Below, in pieces: positions 1-8,604 of a stretch of 64,000 bases of DNA. Source of the DNA: Deltaproteobacteria bacterium Ga0077539 (GTDB taxonomy: Bacteria > Myxococcota_A > Polyangia > Polyangiales > Ga0077539); contig LNEO01000118.1 in assembly GCA_001465015.1 (NCBI GenBank), positions 35,823 through 99,822 on the forward strand, in the 5' to 3' direction. A program made the translations under genes and the position numbers. Below the pieces are notes generated by a model, which had not been told where the DNA came from, did not search any database, and saw nothing but the letters and a program-made list of their open reading frames with translations. The number at the start of each line of letters is the position of its first letter. Within the stretch, counting starts at the first letter, position 1.

Positions 1-2
1 CG

Positions 3-398
3 CGGCTCTTTCTGCCTTTTCCCGTGGCGCTCGGCGCGATGCTGCTCGCGTTGGTCGTGGTGTTGCCCTCCAGCGCTGCGGCGATCCTCGGGCGAACGGC
101 GTTTGGCGCGCGGTTCGACCTCGTGACATCGGACACGGTGACGGCCGTGCATCGATTGACGCTCGTGGGGTACCTGATCGCGCCGACGCTGCTGCTCGCC
201 TCGGTGGCGCTGTCGCTCGCTTCGGTCGGGTACGACAACGGAGCCGGAGGGCGGCGAGCTAGCGGGTGGTTGTTGGTGCTCTTCGCGGGGTTCGGGGTGC
301 TTCGTTTGGCCGGTCCCATGGACCCGATTCGGCTGGTCATGGTGGCGCTCGCGGCGGTGTTGCTCGAGCGGTCGAGCGACCGAGAGAAGCTGCTCTGA
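3..398 (+). CDS. C-terminal part of an integral membrane protein (5' end outside window)
   Basis: The frame is open from the first bases of the window, so the gene probably starts upstream; a GTG at 24 could be an internal start but I see no ribosome site in front of it. The visible 131 residues form about four hydrophobic segments (around 'PVALGAMLLALVVVL', 'VGYLIAPTLLLASVAL', 'WLLVLFAGFGVL', 'LVMVALAAVLL') joined by short charged loops and ending in a charged tail. Nothing identifies a family. It is separated from the next gene by 76 bases with no clear terminator. Confidence 0.55.
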   Translation, partial: RLFLPFPVALGAMLLALVVVLPSSAAAILGRTAFGARFDLVTSDTVTAVHRLTLVGYLIAPTLLLASVALSLASVGYDNGAGGRRASGWLLVLFAGFGVLRLAGPMDPIRLVMVALAAVLLERSSDREKLL

Positions 399-474
399 CC
401 CTCAGCGACCGGCGGTTTTCGCGGCGGCGGGCTTGGATCGTTTCGCACGACGGTTCGGGGTAGCATTCGCTTCC

Positions 475-2286
475 GTGAAGTCCTCCAACGAGTGCGTGAG
501 ACGTGTGCGAGCTCGAACATCGACTCGTTTGGCGATGGTGCTCGCGATGACCACGACTGCTTCGTGCGCGGCGGTGGACGAGCACGTCGGGCAGCGCACA
601 GACGAGGTCGCGGTGTCGACGCTGCGAGGTAGGCCCGGCTGCACGACGGTCGGGGCTGAGGCGCTCAGCGCGCAGCTGCTCGATGAAATGTTGTGCCTGT
701 CGGCGGGTCGATTGGTCTCGGTTCCGTCGAGCGCGAGGATCACGCTCACGCACCCGCGCGTGCACGCGGTGCTTTCGCCGGCGGCGCGAGACGGGCTCGT
801 TCGCGCGGCTGCGGTCACGCCGCTGCGAATCAACTCGGCGTTTCGCACCCTCGTCGAGCAGTGGCTGCTGTTCACGGCGGCGGGGTGCGGTCGCGTCGCG
901 GTTCCGGGCAGCTCGAACCACGAGACGGGGCGAGCGGTCGACATCGACAACTACAGCGCTGCGCGCGCGGCGATGACCGCGAACGGCTTCGTGCAGAGCT
1001 ATCCGGTCGACGACCCGGTGCACTTCGACGGGCCCGGCGACGACGCGCGCGCGCTCTCGGTCCGCGCCTTTCAGCGCCTGTGGAACGCCAACAACCCCAC
1101 CGATCGCATCAGTGAAGACGGGGCGTGGGGACCGATGACGCAGGCGCGACTCGAGCGCTCTCCCATCGAGGGTTTTCGCATCGGTCGCGTGTGCGGCATG
1201 ACCACGATCGAGCCGCGACTGCGGGCGCAGTTCGTCATGCAGTCCTTTCCGGTCGCGAGCGCGCCGATCGAAATGACGCCGGGTCAGGAGTTGGCTGGCT
1301 TCTTCGAGCTGCGCAACACCGGAACGCAAACGTGGATGCCGGGCGCGACGTATCTCGCCACAACGCAGCCTCGAGACGGCGCGAGCCCCCTCGCCCACCC
1401 GAGCTGGCCGATGAACAACCGCGCATCCACCGTCGCCAGCGCCGTGGCGATGGGCGCGACGGGGCGCTTTGCGTTCACCATTCGCGCGCCGATGACGCCA
1501 GGCGACTACCCGCAGTACTTCGGGATGGTGCACACGGGAGTCGGCTGGTTCAGCGACCCGACGCAAGGCGGGCCGCCGGACAATCAACTGCAGATCCGTG
1601 TTCGCGTGGGTCGTCCGAACTTCGCAGCACAGGTGGTCCGCAACAGCTGCGGGACGGCGGTCACCGTCGCCGCTGGCGCCACGCGCGAGTGCGTAGTCGA
1701 GCTGAGAAACACCGGCGCTCAATCGTGGACGATGGGCTCGACGCACCTCGCGTCGTCCGAGCCGCGCGAGCACGCGAGCGCGTTTGCGCACAGCTCCTGG
1801 GTGAGTCCGCGACGAGTCGCCACCGTCTCGACGACGGTCGCTACGAACGCGACGCACACGTTTACGTTTACGATCCGCGCGCCGTTGACCACGGGCTCGG
1901 CGATCGAGCACCTGAACCTGCTCGACGACACGGGCGGATGGTTTTCGGACATGGCCAACGGCGGACCGACGGACGACGCGATCGCGCTTCGTCTCGAAGT
2001 CGACGGGGCGCAGACCGACGCGGGACCGGGCGCGGATGCTGCGATCGACGGGGCGACAGAACCGGGCGATAGCGGCGCGGGGATCGACGGGAGCCGCGAC
2101 GCGAACGCGCGGGGCGACGCGAGCATCGATCCTCGAGAAGCGTCGGGCTGCGGGTGCCGAACAGCGCCGACGCACCGGCGTGACGGCCGACCGTGGATCG
2201 CTGTTTTGTCGGCGATCTCAGCGGCGGTCGGGTTTGCCGCGCGTTCGGTGAGACGGGCTCGACGCGCAACAGTGCCGCCCCGTTGA
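475..2286 (+). CDS. Exported M15-type (VanY-like) peptidase with two NBR1-type Ig modules and MYXO-CTERM tail
   Basis: Predicted secreted peptidoglycan L,D/D,D-carboxypeptidase-like protein of 603 residues. The GTG at 475 is chosen because it puts a basic, hydrophobic signal sequence ending in 'TTTASCAA' at the N-terminus; a TTG at 433 would add 14 residues in front of it. The M15 zinc-site pattern SNHETGRAVDID lies near residue 146 and the matching HFD near 183. A short peptidoglycan-binding-like stretch (AFQRLWN...GAWGPMT) follows. Two similar ~120-residue modules (about residues 256-376 and 389-512), with 'FELRNTGTQTW'-type strands and 'GWFSD' ends, resemble the Ig-like domain of NBR1. The C-terminus is an Asp/Gly/Ala-rich linker, then GCGC, a hydrophobic helix and an Arg cluster, as in MYXO-CTERM sorting tails. 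It probably acts at the cell surface; the substrate is not known. Confidence 0.8.
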   Translation: MKSSNECVRRVRARTSTRLAMVLAMTTTASCAAVDEHVGQRTDEVAVSTLRGRPGCTTVGAEALSAQLLDEMLCLSAGRLVSVPSSARITLTHPRVHAVLSPAARDGLVRAAAVTPLRINSAFRTLVEQWLLFTAAGCGRVAVPGSSNHETGRAVDIDNYSAARAAMTANGFVQSYPVDDPVHFDGPGDDARALSVRAFQRLWNANNPTDRISEDGAWGPMTQARLERSPIEGFRIGRVCGMTTIEPRLRAQFVMQSFPVASAPIEMTPGQELAGFFELRNTGTQTWMPGATYLATTQPRDGASPLAHPSWPMNNRASTVASAVAMGATGRFAFTIRAPMTPGDYPQYFGMVHTGVGWFSDPTQGGPPDNQLQIRVRVGRPNFAAQVVRNSCGTAVTVAAGATRECVVELRNTGAQSWTMGSTHLASSEPREHASAFAHSSWVSPRRVATVSTTVATNATHTFTFTIRAPLTTGSAIEHLNLLDDTGGWFSDMANGGPTDDAIALRLEVDGAQTDAGPGADAAIDGATEPGDSGAGIDGSRDANARGDASIDPREASGCGCRTAPTHRRDGRPWIAVLSAISAAVGFAARSVRRARRATVPPR

Positions 2287-2459
2287 GCGATTCGTCATCG
2301 GGCGGGGAAATCGCGGCGACGACGATCATCAGTCGCGAGCCCCCCTCGGGTTCGACGCGAGGCAGCAATTCGCTGCGGTGCGGCATCGCAACGCCGTCGA
2401 GACCGCTCGTGGAGGGACGACGACCGCGCAAACGCGCTGTATCATTCGTGCCCGACGCG

Positions 2460-3659
2460 ATGAACAAAAGCCTCTTCACGATTCTTGCGCTCGCCGCGGC
2501 GAGCACCGTGGCATGCAGCGAGCCGCCCATTCGACTCGGCTCGGGCGACGGCGGCGGCAACGGGATGGATGGCGCGAGCACTCCGGAGGACACCGGCGTA
2601 TCGGTGACGGACACCGGGCCGCGACCAGACCGCGACCCGAACATGATTTCTCCGGACGCGGGATGCGCGACGCAAAACACGCCCACCACGCGCGCGCCGA
2701 TTTCGCTGTTGCTCCTCGTCGACCGCTCGGGGTCCATGAACGAGTGCGCGGACGGTCGGATGTCCGGATGCTCCGGCGCGACGAAGTGGAACGTCACGCA
2801 GACGGCGCTCGTGCGGTTGCTTCGCTCGCTCGAAAACGAGGCGCGCGTCGGACTGATGTTCTTTCCGGCGCTCTCGAACAGCAGCTCAGCTGACGGCTAT
2901 CGGATGCCGGTGGTCGGCGTCGATCAACCCCTGAGCATGACGCGCGACATGCTCGTGACGCGCGTGATGAGCACGAGCGCGAGCGGGAACACGCCGTTGG
3001 GCTGCGCGATGCCTCAAGCCGTCGACTACATGCGCAACCAGATGACTTCGTTCTCGAAGAACATCTTGCTCATCACGGACGGATCGCCGACCGATGAGTG
3101 CTCGGGCGCGGCTCCATGCAATCCGCTCGATCCGAACTTCATCACCTGCGTGCTCAACTCTTCGATGGTCGCGCAGGGCGTGATCGTCGGCGCCGTGGCG
3201 CGAGGCGGACGATCGATGCCGCCGGTGCGCACGTTTGCGCTCGGGACGCCGGACGCGGCGCCGTCGTTCATGTCGCAAGTGGCGGTCAACGGTCTCACGC
3301 AGCGCACCGCGGCCTGCGGTCCCAACGACTGCCACTACACGCTCGGGACCGCGACGTTCGAGCGCGACCTCAACATGGCGCTCGACTCGGTGCGCGGACG
3401 CGCGCAGACGTGCGAGTTCATGTTGCAGGTCGATCCGATGCGCGCGGATCCCAACCTGATCAACGTGTATTACACGCCGATGTCCGGCGGCATGGGCCGG
3501 TTCATCCCGCGCGACACCTCGCGAAGAAACGGCTGGGACTACGCCCCCGGCGGTCGCTCGATCATCTTCTACGGCGCCATCTGCGAAGAGGTGCTGATGG
3601 GTAGCTCGGGCTCGTCGGTGCAGATCATCTACGGCTGCCCCACGATCATTCCTGGCTGA
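2460..3659 (+). CDS. von Willebrand factor A domain lipoprotein
   Basis: A 399-residue exported protein. The ATG at 2460 begins a classic lipoprotein signal (MNKSLFTILALAAAS then TVAC), so it is probably lipidated on Cys and anchored in a membrane. A Gly/Asp/Thr-rich linker leads to a VWA domain whose MIDAS motif DRSGSMNEC starts near residue 91, with 'ILLITDGSPTDEC' further on. Many Cys residues (CAMPQA, CSGAAPC, CGPNDC, CEF, CEE, YGCP) suggest disulfides and periplasmic or surface location. VWA lipoproteins of this layout are common in myxobacteria and are presumed to bind metal or protein ligands; the partner cannot be read from the sequence. No operon partner is evident: 173 bases separate it from the gene before and about 90 from feoA. 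Confidence 0.75.
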   Translation: MNKSLFTILALAAASTVACSEPPIRLGSGDGGGNGMDGASTPEDTGVSVTDTGPRPDRDPNMISPDAGCATQNTPTTRAPISLLLLVDRSGSMNECADGRMSGCSGATKWNVTQTALVRLLRSLENEARVGLMFFPALSNSSSADGYRMPVVGVDQPLSMTRDMLVTRVMSTSASGNTPLGCAMPQAVDYMRNQMTSFSKNILLITDGSPTDECSGAAPCNPLDPNFITCVLNSSMVAQGVIVGAVARGGRSMPPVRTFALGTPDAAPSFMSQVAVNGLTQRTAACGPNDCHYTLGTATFERDLNMALDSVRGRAQTCEFMLQVDPMRADPNLINVYYTPMSGGMGRFIPRDTSRRNGWDYAPGGRSIIFYGAICEEVLMGSSGSSVQIIYGCPTIIPG

Positions 3660-3725
3660 CGCTCAGCCGATTGAAGTACAGGGGGACGCGTGCTCGGAAG
3701 CGAGCGCGCGCGATACGAGCTAGTC

Positions 3726-3744
3726 GAAAACGATTCTCAATGTC
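3726..3744 (+). promoter_or_regulatory. Candidate Fur box upstream of feoA
   Basis: The 19 bases GAAAACGATTCTCAATGTC match the classic Fur consensus GATAATGATAATCATTATC at 13 positions by my count. The site ends 5 bases before the ATG at 3750 that I take as the feoA start, where bound ferric Fur would block transcription. It supports iron-repressed expression of feoAB and argues against the in-frame GTG at 3690, which would place the box inside the gene. Confidence 0.5.
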
Positions 3745-3749
3745 GTATC

Positions 3750-3998
3750 ATGCTCAGCGTGATGGCGTTGTCCGGCACTCTCGACCACACAGCGGCAGGA
3801 GCGGAGGTCACGATTCGGGCCCTCGAAGGCGACGAGCGAGAGCTTGCGTGGCTGCGTGCCATCGGTCTCTTCGAGGGCCAGCGCGTGAGGGTCCTGCGTC
3901 GCGCTTCGTTCGGCGGGCCACTGCACGTGCGTGTCGCATCAGGCGGAGAGTTCGCCGTCGATCGAACCCTCGCCGGTCACATCGGAGTCGAAGCGTGA
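3750..3998 (+). CDS. feoA: FeoA-type SH3-like protein of the ferrous iron uptake system
   Basis: Small cytosolic protein (82 residues from ATG 3750; a second in-frame ATG lies at 3762) that assists the FeoB ferrous iron transporter. The core shows the usual FeoA pattern: 'AEVTIRALEGDERELAWLRA', 'IGLFEGQRVRVLRRASFGGP' and 'VRVASGGEFAVDRTLAGHI', i.e. a short helix followed by the SH3-like barrel and the final 'ALd...A..I' strand. Length is typical. The stop codon overlaps the feoB start (GTGA), indicating translational coupling, and a candidate Fur box lies directly upstream. An upstream GTG at 3690 would give 102 residues but would read through the Fur box. Confidence 0.85.
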   Translation: MLSVMALSGTLDHTAAGAEVTIRALEGDERELAWLRAIGLFEGQRVRVLRRASFGGPLHVRVASGGEFAVDRTLAGHIGVEA

Positions 3999-5950
3999 GC
4001 GGCGCACACCATCCGCGCTCCGACGGACGCGGAGCAAAGGTCGCAGACGGCGCGGTCGTCGCGCTCGTCGGCCGCCCCAACGCGGGCAAGTCTTCGCTCT
4101 ACAACCGAGTGACCGACGGCGACGCGCGAGTCGGGAATTTTCCAGGGATTACCGTCGAGGTGCTCGAGGCAGAAGCCGAGCTTCCCGACGACTGCGGCGC
4201 GGTGCGCTTCGTCGACCTGCCGGGCATCTACTCGCTCGAGAGCGCGGCCGACGCTGACACGGACGAGGGCACCGCCCGGGCGTTCATCGAAGGTCGCGAG
4301 AAGGCCGCTTCGGTGTCCGACGCGCCTCCCTTCGCGGTCGTTCAGGTGCTCGACGCGACGAGGCTCGCGCTCTCGCTGAGGCTCACGCGAGAGCTCGCCT
4401 CGCGCGTTTCACGACTCGGACTCGTGGTCACCCAGGCCGACGTGCTCGACCGCGAAGGGCAGCGATGTGACGGCGAATTGCTGTCCAAACTGCTCGGCGT
4501 CCCGGTCGTCGTGGTGAGCGCCCGCGATCCGTCGTCGAAGCCTGCGGTGCTCGCGCTGTCCGCGAGGCTGTTGCGAGAGCCCGCGACGCCGCGCGACGCG
4601 GCCCGCGCGATGGACCCCGACGCGGTCGCCAAAAGAGTCGTCACAGAGAAGACGTCGGTCGCCGACGAAGAACGAGCGCGCCGCGCGCGCACCGAGAAGA
4701 TCGATCGGATCGCGCTGCACCCGGTGCTCGGACCAGTGCTCTTTCTCGCGGCGATGTCCGCGACGTTCGCCGCTGTGTTTCTCGTGGCCGAACCCGTCTC
4801 GTCGTTGATCGACGGCGCGACGAAGTGGCTCGGGAGCAAGCTCGGCCCGAGGCTCGGCGGCGGCTACGTCGCGAGCTTCGTCAACGACGGTCTGATCGGC
4901 GGAGCGGGGACCGTCCTCGCGTTTCTGCCGCAAATCGTCGTGCTGACGGTAGCCCTCGAGCTGCTCGACGCGAGCGGGTACCTGGCTCGCGGCGTGTTTC
5001 TCGTCGATCGACTCTTTCGCAAGATGGGCCTCGGGGGAAAGGCGCTCGTTCCGCTGCTGACGGCGCACGCTTGCGCGGTGCCTGCGATTCGCGCGACGAG
5101 GATCCTTCGCGATCCGAGGGAGCGGTTGCTGACCCTCTTGGTGCTGCCGTTGATGACCTGCTCGGCGCGGCTGCCAACGTATTCGCTGCTGATCTCGACG
5201 TTCTTCGCGCATCGAGGGCCGCTCGTTCAGTCGCTCGTGTTCGTGGGTCTCTACGGCGCTGGAATCTTCTCGGGCGCGGTCGCCTCCGCGGTCCTGCAAA
5301 AGACCACGGTGCGCGGCAGGCCGCTGCCGTTGGTGCTCGAGATGCCCGCGTATCGCGCGCCCGAGGCCGCCTTCTTGCGCAAGGCGACCGCTCGAGGCGT
5401 CCGCGGTTTTCTCGGGGATGTGGGGACGACGATCGTCATCGCCAGCGCTGCCCTCTGGGTGTTGCTCAACGTTCCGATGCCCGGCGCTCGGCACGACCCG
5501 TCGCTGGCCAACGCCCCAGCGGCGGTGGTTCGCGTCAACCGCAGCGTGGCCGCGAGCCTCGGGCGCTCGATCGAACCGGTCACGAGGCACGCTGGCTTCG
5601 ATTGGCGCATCAACGTCGGCCTCTTCGGCTCCTTCGGCGCGCGCGAGCTCATGGTGGGAACGCTCGGCGTGATCTACGGACTCGAAGACGTCGGCGACGA
5701 CCAGACGCCCCTTCGCGCGCAGCTCCGCGCCGCGCGCACGGCCGATGGCAAGCCCCGCTACACGACGAGCACCGCCCTCGCCCTCATGGCGTTCTTTGTC
5801 TTCGCCTGCCAGTGCATGAGCACGGTCGCGGCGCTCTGGCGCGAGACTCGCTCGTGGCGCTGGCCGCTCTTTGTGCTCGGGTATACGTACGCCCTCGCCT
5901 TCGTCGCCGCCGTGATCGTGTACAACGTCGCTGGCTGGCTAACGGGATGA
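3995..5950 (+). CDS. feoB: Ferrous iron transporter FeoB
   Basis: Inner-membrane Fe(II) uptake protein, 651 residues from the GTG at 3995, which overlaps the feoA stop by four bases. The N-terminal G domain shows G1 GRPNAGKSS (residues 26-34), the 'GNFPGITVE' switch I region and G3 DLPGIYSLES. The expected G4 N-x-x-D is 'VVTQADVLD', i.e. Thr in place of the conserved Asn, followed by a G5-like SAR. Two Gate-like membrane blocks flank the FeoB core, including 'HACAVPAIRATRIL' and 'MTCSARLPTYSLLISTFF', and 'QCMSTVAALWRET' sits near the C-terminus. It is shorter than E. coli FeoB (773) but within the family range. The end overlaps the next gene (ATGA). The altered G4 may weaken guanine selectivity; that is an inference. 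Confidence 0.93.
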   Translation: MSGAHHPRSDGRGAKVADGAVVALVGRPNAGKSSLYNRVTDGDARVGNFPGITVEVLEAEAELPDDCGAVRFVDLPGIYSLESAADADTDEGTARAFIEGREKAASVSDAPPFAVVQVLDATRLALSLRLTRELASRVSRLGLVVTQADVLDREGQRCDGELLSKLLGVPVVVVSARDPSSKPAVLALSARLLREPATPRDAARAMDPDAVAKRVVTEKTSVADEERARRARTEKIDRIALHPVLGPVLFLAAMSATFAAVFLVAEPVSSLIDGATKWLGSKLGPRLGGGYVASFVNDGLIGGAGTVLAFLPQIVVLTVALELLDASGYLARGVFLVDRLFRKMGLGGKALVPLLTAHACAVPAIRATRILRDPRERLLTLLVLPLMTCSARLPTYSLLISTFFAHRGPLVQSLVFVGLYGAGIFSGAVASAVLQKTTVRGRPLPLVLEMPAYRAPEAAFLRKATARGVRGFLGDVGTTIVIASAALWVLLNVPMPGARHDPSLANAPAAVVRVNRSVAASLGRSIEPVTRHAGFDWRINVGLFGSFGARELMVGTLGVIYGLEDVGDDQTPLRAQLRAARTADGKPRYTTSTALALMAFFVFACQCMSTVAALWRETRSWRWPLFVLGYTYALAFVAAVIVYNVAGWLTG

Positions 5951-6504
5951 GCGAAGACCGACCCGAGACAGAGAACGGCACTGGGTCGCGCGAGGTGCAG
6001 GCGGTCGCGACCTGGCTCACCCGCGCGTCATGGTTTGCGTTGGGCGTCACCGTAGGGATCGCCGGGACGGTCGTGGTCAATCGCGTCACGTCGGCCAGAG
6101 GCGTCCGAGACGCGCGGCCGCGAGCGGGCTACGAGTCCCTTCCGCTCGCGGACAACTCAGGCGTGTGTCAGGAGTTTGTCGCGATCGCGAGCCTTCGGAC
6201 GACCTACGCGGACGCGACCGCGACGGCGCGACGGCTGAGCGCGACCTTGCCGGCGCCGCTGCGACCCGAGCATCTGCGCGTCGTTCGCGCGATCGCGCCT
6301 GGTGAGCACTGGACGCTCGCGATCGACAATCAGCCCGGAGCTGGACAGCTCGAAGAAGCGCAGCGCGTGGCGACGATCGCCAACCAGATGGCCGGGACGG
6401 GGCTGCGGTGGTCGGCGCTCTTCTACGGCGCGCGGGAGCTGTACGACGCGGCCGGCGTTCTCTGCTTTGCGCGACAAGCGGCCGGCGCAGACGCAGGGCG
6501 CTAG
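5947..6504 (+). CDS. Single-pass membrane protein coupled to feoB, function unknown
   Basis: A 185-residue protein whose ATG overlaps the feoB stop (ATGA), so it is very likely translated with the iron transporter. A short hydrophilic N-terminus is followed by one membrane segment at about residues 26-45 (WFALGVTVGIAGTVVV); the rest, about 140 residues, is mixed alpha/beta in character and carries just two Cys (GVCQEF and VLCFAR). It does not resemble FeoC (no winged helix, far too long). Topology with positive residues after the segment is ambiguous. I do not recognise the family; position suggests an accessory of ferrous iron uptake. Confidence 0.7.
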   Translation: MSEDRPETENGTGSREVQAVATWLTRASWFALGVTVGIAGTVVVNRVTSARGVRDARPRAGYESLPLADNSGVCQEFVAIASLRTTYADATATARRLSATLPAPLRPEHLRVVRAIAPGEHWTLAIDNQPGAGQLEEAQRVATIANQMAGTGLRWSALFYGARELYDAAGVLCFARQAAGADAGR

Positions 6505-6583
6505 CGCGAGGTCGCAGGGCGTTTCGGCTCGAATCACTCGAGCCATTGCAGAGTCGTTCATCTCGGTGCAGGCTCCTGCGGAC

Positions 6584-6877
6584 ATGGCGACAGGACCTGT
6601 TTGGAATCGAACGGCCAAGCACGACAAGATTCGCGCGTGGGCCGAGGCCCGTGGCGCGAAGCCGGCGCGCGTTCGTGGAACGACGGACGCTCTCAAGCTC
6701 AAGATCGGCGACGACGAGACGGGTTGGGAGTTGATTTCGTGGGACGATTTTCTATCGGTCTTCGACGAGAAGGAGTTCGCCTTCGTCTACGAAGAGCCCG
6801 GCTTCGGCAACAAGATCGTTCGCCGCAACGGGACCGAAGATCAGGCCCCCGGCGCGACGCCCACGGCGAGCCACTAG
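6584..6877 (+). CDS. Small conserved-type hypothetical protein (97 aa)
   Basis: ATG at 6584 gives 97 residues: 'NRTAKHDKIRAWAEARG', 'GTTDALKLKIGDDETGWELI', 'SWDDFLSVFDEKEFAFVYEE'. Proteins with this H-D-x-I-R-x-W ... ISWD-x-F-x-x-F-x-x-x-x-L/F-A-F-x-Y pattern are widespread and, from memory, often carry the unsupported label '1,4-alpha-glucan branching enzyme'; there is no glycosidase domain here. Likely a small cytosolic protein of unknown role. Its stop overlaps the stop of the convergent glycosidase gene by a few bases. Confidence 0.7.
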   Translation: MATGPVWNRTAKHDKIRAWAEARGAKPARVRGTTDALKLKIGDDETGWELISWDDFLSVFDEKEFAFVYEEPGFGNKIVRRNGTEDQAPGATPTASH

Positions 6878-8523
6878 CCGTCCTCTGGCGCCGCCCACCG
6901 CCGCGCCACCTCGGGATCGCGGCACGCCTCTGCAAACGCTCGAAGCGCGGACGCGGCTTCATCGCCTGACGCGTCCTTCTCGGACCATTGGGCGGCCTGC
7001 CCTCGCTCCTCGTCGCCGAGCCCGAAGAGCCCGAAGCGAGGCGCCCACCGGCCGAGCTCGTAGTTGTCCACCAGCGTCCAGTGCGCGTACGTCCGCGCCG
7101 GTCGCGCGAGCACGCACCGCGAGTATGCAAACGCAGCGGTGTACTCTCGAATGAAGGCGGGCCGCGTCGCGCCGTCCTGGCGGGGACGCGTGCTCGAGCC
7201 TGGGTCGCGGCGCACAGACATCCCGTTCTCCATCACGTCGATCGGAATCGGGTCGTCAGGGTCGTGGAGCGCGTCGATCGACCGAACCATCATTTCGGGC
7301 TCGACGCGCCACTCCCAGGGCTCGGCGAGGGCGAACGTCGAGCGAGACAGCGCTTCGAACGCGTCGGCCACGGAGGCCTTCGGGCCGATCGAGCTCGGCG
7401 ATCGCTGGTGCGGCGCGCCCGCTGCGTGTTCGCGTTGCCACTGAAGCGCGCCGGCGGCGAGCTGGTCGAGGTGGGGCTCGATCCCGCGCGCTTGATTTCG
7501 TGTCCACGGGTCGTAGAGGTCGAACGCCCGCGAGTCGAGCGCCGGCGCCGCGCCTCGGCGAGACAGCTCGCGCGAGAGCCGGTCGAACGCCTCGAGCGCG
7601 AGCGGTCCGCGCAGCGCGATCTCGAGCGCTCGGGCGACCTGGGCGCGGGGCGACCGCTCTCCGTCGGGCTCGATGAAGCAACGCTCGAATCGCGCTCGAC
7701 GAGCGTCGATGAACCGCTGGCGATCGCGCGCTGATCGCTGTCCGGTGCGCAGCGCGTCGAGCCACTGCGCGCCGAGCGAATAGAGGTCGACGAGGTTGAC
7801 GTTGATCGAGACGTCGGGCCGCGGCAGCGCCATCGTCTCGTGGAGCGCGTGCAGGGCGTCGTACGCGAGGACGTGGGCAGAGAGCATGTGATCGAGCGCG
7901 AGCAGCGACCGCCCCACGCCCGCCGCGCTCCCCTCGAGCAGCGACGGCGCGCCGTGAGGAAACACCCCTGCGCCCCAGGTCGCGAGGGCGAGCATGTTGG
8001 GCTCGTTGATGGTGATCACGCGGGTCACGGGCGCGGCGCCCATCGCGCGAAGCGCTGATTGAACAGCGGCGAGCGCGCGCCGCGCGTAGTCTGCGAACGC
8101 CTCGGGCGCGCCGCGATCGAGCCAGAAGTCTGCGCCGAGCCACGCGGGGTGCGTGAAGTGCTGCAGCGTGACGATGGGGGTGATGCCAACGGCCGAGAGC
8201 GACGCGAGGCGCGAGGCGTATTCGCGCGCCGCGACGGCGTCGATCTCGGGGCCATCGGGACAGAGCCGCGACCACTCGAAGGACAAGCGAAACACCGATG
8301 CGCCCATGGCGTTCAACCGCTCGACGACGAGCGGAAACCGCCGCCAGAGGTCGCACGCCGCGCCGATCGGCTCGACGCGCCCGAGTCGTTGCCACTCTGA
8401 CCAGTTGCTCTGCGGGCTCGCCGGCTGATCGAGCGCGCCCTCGCACTGAAACGACGAGGTCGCGACGCCGACCTCGACGCCCGAGAGCGTGGCCAGATCG
8501 CTGTTCGACAGCGCGCGCCTCAT
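6874..8523 (-). CDS. Glycoside hydrolase family 1-like protein (beta-glycosidase)
   Basis: Predicted retaining beta-glycosidase, 549 residues from the ATG at 8523 (a GTG at 8565 would add 14). Family landmarks in order: N-terminal 'GVATSSFQCEGA', 'FRLSFEWSRLCPDG', 'HFTHPAWL', acid/base 'TINEPN', nucleophile region 'IDVMENGMS' and the C-terminal 'WTLVDNYELGRWAPRFGLF'. The usual NFEW aglycone/sugar contact reads NYEL, so the conserved Trp is replaced, and the nucleophile motif is V-M-E-N-G rather than V-T-E-N-G. There is no signal peptide, so it should be cytosolic. It is divergently arranged with the TetR gene at 8605, which may control it. Substrate unknown. Confidence 0.8.
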   Translation of the reverse strand: MRRALSNSDLATLSGVEVGVATSSFQCEGALDQPASPQSNWSEWQRLGRVEPIGAACDLWRRFPLVVERLNAMGASVFRLSFEWSRLCPDGPEIDAVAAREYASRLASLSAVGITPIVTLQHFTHPAWLGADFWLDRGAPEAFADYARRALAAVQSALRAMGAAPVTRVITINEPNMLALATWGAGVFPHGAPSLLEGSAAGVGRSLLALDHMLSAHVLAYDALHALHETMALPRPDVSINVNLVDLYSLGAQWLDALRTGQRSARDRQRFIDARRARFERCFIEPDGERSPRAQVARALEIALRGPLALEAFDRLSRELSRRGAAPALDSRAFDLYDPWTRNQARGIEPHLDQLAAGALQWQREHAAGAPHQRSPSSIGPKASVADAFEALSRSTFALAEPWEWRVEPEMMVRSIDALHDPDDPIPIDVMENGMSVRRDPGSSTRPRQDGATRPAFIREYTAAFAYSRCVLARPARTYAHWTLVDNYELGRWAPRFGLFGLGDEERGQAAQWSEKDASGDEAASALRAFAEACRDPEVARRWAAPEDG

Positions 8524-8604
8524 GGCCGAAGGGAGGCGCTGCTCGTCATGGGTCGGGTTGAGCACTCTATCCAGAGGCGAGTTGTACTATCGCTGACGCC
8601 ACGC

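Noticed and set aside
337..2175. 612-residue open frame on the minus strand
   Set aside because: Antisense shadow of the M15/MYXO-CTERM gene: Arg/Ala-rich with no motifs, and the plus-strand product has domains.
6584..6877. Label '1,4-alpha-glucan branching enzyme' for the 97-residue protein
   Set aside because: No glycosyl hydrolase domain or catalytic residues; the name appears to be a propagated misannotation.
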